Assembly (NCBI GenBank): GCA_035578175.1
Contig: JAQMRL010000004.1
Span: 42,861,401-42,925,400, forward strand
Direction of reading: 5' to 3'
From: Catonia carolina
Lineage: Eukaryota; Arthropoda; Insecta; Hemiptera; Achilidae
Length of the DNA: 64,000 nt
Below the pieces are notes generated by a model. It searched no databases, had not been told where the DNA came from, and saw only the letters and a list, made by a program, of their open reading frames with translations. Positions 58,364-64,000 of this stretch are shown one piece after another (the stretch's first letter is position 1; every line of letters starts with the position of its first letter). The position numbers and the translations under genes are program-made.

Positions 58364-59041
58364 TATGAAAAGTATTCTCGAATTTTCTTCAGTTTAACAT
58401 GTTTTTATGGAAAGGATGCTCGTTATTCTTCTCGATTTTTGGTTTAGCTATATTTTCTGTCAAAAATGTAAATAATTATTAAATTTATTACCTTCTTATT
58501 TAAATTTTTACTTATTGTTACTTGATTTAGTTTCTTGAAAAGCAAATAATAAAGGAAAAAATATACGATAGAAATGGTAAAGGTCTAAAGAATATCACGT
58601 TAGAAATTAAATTAAGACCGAGTTGTTCATCATGATGTGAGTTGAAAGAACTCCTCTAGGCTGATATGTTGAGAGAAGAAGAAACGTGTAATTTAGATTT
58701 AGAAGGTTTCAGAGACAATGAAGTTTATTCAATTGAGTTGTGTGAAATATCGAATTAAATGCTGTAATGAGTAAATTCATTTCTTACAGTTAAAAATCAG
58801 CTGCTTACTTTAGGCCACGGAACTGAATTGCGTATATATAACTTTACCTATGAATCTATATTTTAAATAAATTAGCCGTATAAATAAAAAGATTACTTTT
58901 GTTCACTTAACTCCCTAATATTTCATGTAGGTAATATAAATACAGTGTATCCGTTATTTAAAGTATTTTTTGCTGTAGGCATTTCTGACTTTAATTACTA
59001 TTGTTTCCGGTCTGATTTCCGAGACTATGTTGTGGACTACG
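58364..59041. other. No identifiable gene
   Basis: AT-rich, with no supported feature. Confidence 0.5.
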
Positions 59042-59152
59042 GGTACCTAAAACTGTTTTACCATAAGGAAGATACCACCAAACCTAAAGGATCAGGTACT
59101 CTTCTCCTAGAAATACAATACCTTATCCTAGAGGATTCAGTTTTTAGGTACC
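59042..59152. repeat. 111-bp inverted-repeat unit
   Basis: GGTACCTAAAACTG at the left and CAGTTTTTAGGTACC at the right are near-perfect reverse complements. The interior also has inverted TCCTAG/CTAGGA-type pieces. It ends 8 bases before the large foldback element. Confidence 0.6.
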
Positions 59153-59159
59153 GTATAAC

Positions 59160-59871
59160 TACGGTCTGTCTACAACTTGATGACCTCCGGTAGAGACGTG
59201 CAATATGCGGTTGTTAAACCATTTCAGAACACATATATAACTTTTTTAAGTAACTAAAACTTGTCGGATATGACGCACATTTTTATAAAACAAATTATTT
59301 CGCATGTTTTTTGTTCTATAATATTATTTCAAAAAACACACCCTTAATGAGATAATTTATAATTTTGTAAAAGTTTTGTTTTTGAAGAAAAAACCGTATT
59401 TTTTCAAATACCTCGTCATTGTTCAACAACTATTTCACGGATTAACATGACTTTTTCCGTCGCGTTTCGCGGTTTTTTGAAATTTATTTATGATATTACT
59501 TCGTAACTTGAAAAGTAATGATTTTCTGTTAAATTTTATTACATCATCGTTTTCCATAATTATTACAGACTAACCTGCCAAATATTATGTTAATCCGTGA
59601 AATAGTTGTTTAACGATGACGAAATGTTAGAAAAAATACGCTTTGTTCTTTTAAACAAAATGTTTATTAAATTATACATTATCTCATTATGCGCGTATTT
59701 TTCGAAATAATTTTATAGAACAAAAACATGCGAAATACTTTATTTATAAAAATGCGTCATTTTCGTTACGTTTTAGTTACTTTAAAAAATTTGATATGTT
59801 TTCTGAAATAGTTTTACAATTGACATATTGCTCCTCTCTGCGGGAGGCCATCAAGTTGTAGACAGACAGTA
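59160..59871. mobile_element. 712-bp foldback element
   Basis: Two arms of about 287 bp (59160-59448 and 59587-59871) are reverse complements over almost their whole length. Examples: TGTCTACAACTTGATG at both outer ends, TTTCGCATGTTTTTTGTTC in the middle and CAACTATTTCACGGATTAAC at the inner ends. A 138-base spacer separates them. No coding capacity. TA at both borders would fit a Tc1/mariner-mobilised element but is not proof. Confidence 0.88.
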
Positions 59872-59989
59872 CTCTCACCTTTTTGTTGCCATTAAGGATT
59901 TACCGAAAGTAATTGCATGACATGAAAGAAATTACTTGGCTTCTCTTTTTTTTACACCAACTGGGTATCACTGTTTCCCTTAATGTTAT

Positions 59990-60330
59990 CAGCCAATGGG
60001 TTCTAGAGAGGAGCAGAAATGAGATTCCTTCAGGCTATTAAAAATTATTCAAGATTAAACAGTCTTAGGAATAAAGATACTCGAGCAGAGCTGGGAGTCG
60101 AAGAACTGAATACTAAAACCGTGAATACAGAAGGCGTTGGTTGAACTATGTTCATCAAATGCTTCCAGGAAGAATCCTCTTCGAAGCACTGAAATATAGA
60201 CCCGAGGGAAGTAAGGGTGTGAGTAGACCTTGTAGGAAATGGTCAGAGTCGGTTTTCTAATCGGTGTGGACCGATGTTTGCCTATCCATGGTGAAAAAAG
60301 AAGAAGGTTAATACGAAAAAGGTATTAAAA
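59990..60330 (+). pseudogene. LINE C-terminal fragment (third RT type)
   Basis: The plus strand reads EMRFLQAIKNYSRLNSLRNK DTRAELGVEELNTKT, then after a frameshift YRRRWLNYVHQMLPGRILFE ALKYRPEGSKGVSRPCRKWS. The HV/HQM and RP(C/R)RKW motifs are those of C-terminal tails of LINE reverse transcriptases, similar in kind but not in sequence to the YLEHVMRN...GPGRRRISW tail of the RTE at 16.4 kb. The RT domain is missing. Confidence 0.72.
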
Positions 60331-61850
60331 ATGAAAGTTTAACATAGTTTTGATTTTCTGAAACATTGTGACTTGTTTGTACCCTCCATTAAGCCAGTAA
60401 AGTCATTTTTGTTTTAATTCATGTCGTGATAGTTTTTTGTTGATTATTATTATACAGCTGAAAACTAAATAAAATAAGTTACTAAGATATGTCAGTTTAA
60501 ATACTTTTATATCTGAAAATTAATGTTTTCTCAATTCAGTGTTGAATTGAATAGTATTACTTAATGGATAGTTTTGCAATTTATTAATCTTGACGTTGCA
60601 AATAATATTTCAAATAAATTGGGTAGTACATTATGATTTTTGTTTTGAAATTAATTAAAGTTAGTCTTGTTAAAATTTCGAAATACTGTTTCAGTTGAAG
60701 CCTCTTTCCTGAGCTATTTGAATAATTCAATGTGTTTTTGTTACATGAAGCTATTTAAATGTGCTTTATTTAAATTCTGTCATTAATAATACATTCGAGT
60801 ACCTTTATTTAAGTTTGTTGGGCTTAACTTAAATGACCTGGTTTATTTGAAATGTTTTCAACTCATTCAAATGGACTAGTTAGTTTTAAATTTTAAAAAT
60901 AAACAAACTTGCAACGTACATTATGTTGAAAAGTGTAATAGTAATACAAGCTATACTATTCACACCGCATTGGGTTTCTAGAATACTATATATATAGAAT
61001 TTTAACACAGTAGTTACTATTACCACTAACTAAACCTCCTGAAAGGTTTGAAGAGAGAACAATGATGTTCATTAGCGAGCACTTATCGCTACGAATTATT
61101 CAAAATGTCCTGTGATGTACCCTGCAGTGTGGGAAGGTAACCTTCCTGTGGGAAGGTTACTACTCGGTTAGGGTATTTTGTTGGAACAGGGAATAGATGT
61201 TGCAACACTGGCTCACTTGAATCTGTGGATACTAGCCGGTCGGAATAGCGGTTAGGTTATCCATCGGTTTGCTTGCTAGAGTAAACTTAATTATTAATTC
61301 AAGTTTTGCATATTTTGCATTATTAAAAGTACTGCAGTTTTACTTATTTTATATTCTCTTTTAGTAAAATGAGACTATGGTAGTTGTTTACAGATTCGTT
61401 GGTTTTTTATATTTTGTTTACCGTAGTAAAAAGAAATGCGGTTAATTATTCATGACAGTTTTGGTTTGTAATCGTCAAATTTTTTGTTTGTATTTTATTT
61501 GTTGTACTACCAATTTTGCGGTCTGAAATATAGTTGTCTCCAAGGGATGCGTTAAAATCGGATTTGCAAACATCCGTGAATAAAAATTATTGTTAGTAGT
61601 ATAAGTATATTCATGTTGAATTTTGTACCACCATTTATTTTGGGAAATATAGAAGCATTTGTGTTTTGTAGTTATTCCTAGGTATCATTTAGAGAATCGC
61701 GTCCCAATTTTCAGAACTGTAGCTCTTCGGAAATGTACAGAAATAATATTGTAAAACCTAAACCACGGTTTTTTCGGAATCTGAATATAATCATTTTAAT
61801 AAACAAACTTCCTTTAAAATGTTTATTGACACCATTAATAAAATTGTGGT
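60331..61850. other. No identifiable gene
   Basis: AT-rich. A tandem/palindromic GGGAAGGTAACCTTCCTGTG GGAAGGTTAC lies at 61130-61160, and a weak tRNA-like patch (CCGGTCGGAATAGCGGTTAG) near 61236. Nothing else recognised. Confidence 0.45.
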
Positions 61851-61854
61851 CGAG

Positions 61855-62225
61855 GTCATCAGCCGAAGGCTGGTTTGATCTTGTAGGCTTTACTAATTAA
61901 AACGAGTGAGATGATTTACTTTGCCTTCGTCATGAGTGGAAAAGTTTGCTTATTAGCATGCCAGGCCATCTGAAAAATTTCTACTTTCCATCCTTTCCAC
62001 CTTCTCTTCATTCTTTACAGGGTCTGGCTGTATATTGAAATTTATTATTGTCAGAGGAGATAACTTTGATTAGTGTTTTTTACACCTCTGCCTCTTCTTT
62101 TATTAAATGATTCAGTCATATAATTAGCTGACCATGTGTTAAGAAAGATAACTATTTTTTGTAGCCCTGGAACTAGCAGATGAAGTGCAAATAAATTTAA
62201 CACTCCACCTGCCTGTTGTGGACAT
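61855..62225 (-). repeat. SINE-T copy, near full length
   Basis: On the plus strand it reads GTCATCAGCCGAAGGCTGGT TTGATC at the left and CTCCACCTGCCTGTTGTGGA CA at the right. Moderately diverged, with small deletions. ATTAATAA on both flanks may be a target duplication, but the flanks are AT-rich so this is weak. Confidence 0.82.
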
Positions 62226-62474
62226 TTATTAATAATTATAATAATATTAAACTTAGACTAAATAATAAATTACAATTAAATCATTTAAATGGTTTAGAGA
62301 AGTTTGAAAGGATATTGAGAAAACCTGAATAAACCGAGAAAATTTAATAAACCGAACCAAAATCAGGCAGTTAATTACGTATTTTCAGGGCTTCTATTAA
62401 GCGCAGAAACATACACCGTGCGGAGAGAAGAAAGGAGAAAAGTCTACCATGAACAACCCACCGTTCGTTTTTTT

Positions 62475-62650
62475 GGCCGGCCCGTTGGCGTAGTGGTTAG
62501 CGCAACTGGCTTCTATGCCGTGATCCCGGGTTCGATTCCCGGTCACGTCTGGGATTTTTTTGTCACTCATTTTTTATATATCATCATCATCCTCCACCGT
62601 CTGCATCAGCAGAAATTGCAAAACAGTCAGACGTAAAACATAAAAAAAAT
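62475..62650 (+). repeat. tRNA-derived SINE-A, best-preserved copy
   Basis: Head GGCCGGCCCGTTGGCGTAGT GGTTAGCGCAACTGGC, perfect A box TGGCGTAGTGG (62486-62496) and perfect B box GGTTCGATTCC (62529-62539). The tRNA-like part is followed by GGTCACGTCTGGGATTTTTT, a body with CCGTCTGCATCAGCAGAAAT and CAGTCAGACG, and an A-rich end. Internal pol III promoter elements are intact. I found no clear target duplication. Confidence 0.9.
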
Positions 62651-62986
62651 CAGCGTTGTTTACTGTAGGCTTTTTTCCTTTCTTCTGTTCCCCCAGTGTT
62701 TTGTAATAAACATTTCAACCATACTAAAATGTACAGCAACTGTGCACTTAACAGTATCGTACCCATAATCATAGACAAAAAAATAGGAGAACGTATGTTC
62801 TCCCTACATAATTAGATGGAATTTATAAATAGTTATTTTAGTTAATAAATATTTAGCAGTTTTATCTTGATATGTTTTGTACTCCATTTTGGAGTCTGAA
62901 GATATGGAGTTTAAATGAAATGGAAGATCAATGTAGACTTTTTACTTTCTGGAAGATGTACTATTGTAAATGTACAAATGTAAAAG

Positions 62987-63028
62987 TAATGGAAGTTATG
63001 GTTTCTCCAATTACCATAACTTCCATTA
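62987..63028. other. Perfect 16-bp hairpin
   Basis: TAATGGAAGTTATGGT (62987-63002) and ACCATAACTTCCATTA (63013-63028) are exact reverse complements around a 10-base loop. There is no U-run suggesting a terminator and no gene nearby. Probably the remains of a small palindromic element. Confidence 0.7.
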
Positions 63029-64000
63029 TTTAGGACAAGCCATTAAATAATGCCTGGGAAAACCCCCATTGTTAGAATAAGTTACATTAGAATAGTAGTT
63101 AGACAATAAGTTGTAAATATAGCCAAAGGTCAACCATTTTTATGATATCCTTTAGGCCGGTGTATTTTCTCCCTCTGTGCTTTTGGAGCTTTCTTCCACC
63201 AACCAACTTTCAGTCAATCACTGGGATGGTTTTTTACCCGATGGCTCTCCAGGCTGGTTGAACGGTTGGTGGGAGAAGGAGGCTTGTCAACTAGAGGTTT
63301 CCTGGTTCGGACCCAGGAAATTTACAATCAGTTCCCTTGGGACTTAAGAGTGAAACAGAGAAGTTGTTTAGAAGGGCAGTTTTTGAAGAAGTGAGTAGGA
63401 GAAGAAGAAAGGAGACACATATTTAATTTGAGGTAAATTTGTACGTATATTTATTAAGTGTTTGTTGAGTTTTTTTATATATTAACGTCGCGGCAAAAAA
63501 AGTTGGCTATATTTTAAAATAGGTTAGGGTCATTTAAGGATAATTTTGTCAGTAGTTAGTCAATTTAGTTGGTAGTCGGTTAATTAAATATTTAGTTTAA
63601 AATAAGGAAATATAATTTTTTATTTATTTTCTCATGCTCTGCTGACAGAGCTGGCACCCAACAAATTTTTATTATTGTTTTAGTTCTTATTAAAGTATTT
63701 ACCCACCGGTCGAAGTTGAAGGTGGTGCAAAGATTTATTTCTTCTATTATAGTTCCGCTGATTGAAGTGAAACTTCTACACCTATATGTCAACGAAATGC
63801 ACATGATACACAAATGGTTTGTTTTGCTTAAAAAAGTTTATTTAGTGAATACTTAAAATGGAAAAAAATAGTCGAAAATACGTAATATGTATTATAAGTT
63901 TTCCAAGTCTCTACAGTAACAACGAAAACAAAGATCGTTGGAGAAGTAATGGTACTGTAAGGGTGAAAGATGGCCGTTGAATTGTTTTGCTAGTAGCTAA
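63029..64000. other. AT-rich, one possible tRNA-like SINE head
   Basis: At 63248-63325 the plus strand reads GGTTGAACGGTTGGTGGGAG, then GTTTCCTGGTTCGGACCCAG, an A-box-like and B-box-like pair (GGTTCGGACCC, 9 of 11 to consensus), so a degraded tRNA-derived SINE is possible. No gene is recognised elsewhere. Confidence 0.4.

Noticed and set aside
61130..61160. Regulatory palindrome GGAAGGTAACCTTCC
   Set aside because: Short, odd-centred and part of a small direct repeat, with no neighbouring gene.
62475..62560. A true tRNA gene
   Set aside because: A and B boxes are intact, but the sequence continues into the SINE-A body and A-rich end found in other copies, and I could not fold a proper acceptor stem.

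Overview
The window looks like a stretch of intergenic or intronic DNA from a large, AT-rich, repeat-rich animal genome, most probably an insect. The evidence is indirect: jockey-type and RTE-type LINEs, mariner/Tc1-type DNA transposons, tRNA-derived SINEs with intact pol III B boxes, long CA/GT microsatellites and no bacterial-type gene organisation. A hemipteran is my best guess from the look of the LINE proteins, but this is inference and I cannot name the species. I could not find one convincing host exon, tRNA gene or rRNA gene. Everything that can be read as protein belongs to a transposable element, and almost all of it is broken.

Layout. 1-3.1 kb: AT-rich, unassigned. 3.1-9.9 kb: SINE fragments, a jockey tail, a 275-bp MITE inserted in a SINE, and the first copy of a 0.8-0.95 kb dispersed element that carries a GT microsatellite (called element R here). 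11-15.7 kb: a second R copy with a SINE inserted in it, then several LINE 3' ends. 16.25-19.64 kb: the best-preserved gene, an RTE-type LINE on the minus strand (endonuclease plus reverse transcriptase) broken by one in-frame stop and a homopolymer length change near its start. 19.84-20.96 kb: a second, more decayed LINE ending in (TA)n. 22.2-24.8 kb: a TIR element with an iterated internal motif, then a dead mariner split by a jockey LINE insertion. 25-33.8 kb: R copies, microsatellites and jockey fragments, one with a clear 13-bp target duplication inside a SINE. 34.8-35.3 kb: a CTAG-rich palindromic MITE. 36.6-41.6 kb: SINEs of three families, several with target duplications. 41.86-42.84 kb: a 980-bp Tc1/mariner-type element with about 155-bp terminal inverted repeats and a remnant transposase. 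43.5-53.4 kb: more R copies, a pogo-like terminus, another MITE and a SINE with a 17-bp target duplication. 56.4-64 kb: LINE tails, more SINEs and a 712-bp foldback element.

Repeat family names used here are local labels. SINE-T: about 392 bp, ends in a hairpin-forming tail plus (CAA)n. SINE-A and SINE-B: tRNA-derived. Element R: 0.8-0.95 kb with an internal GT/CA tract. Nested insertions give a relative order: SINE-T copies are older than the jockey insertion at 29.5 kb and the MITE at 6.7 kb; the mariner at 23-24.8 kb is older than the jockey insertion inside it; one R copy is older than the SINE-A inside it.

How the elements may work together: SINE-T shares its last ~33 bases and its CAA-rich end with the sequence directly downstream of the RTE reading frame, in the same orientation. 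That is the arrangement expected if SINE-T is copied by the RTE reverse transcriptase. This is the most interesting relationship I can support in the window.
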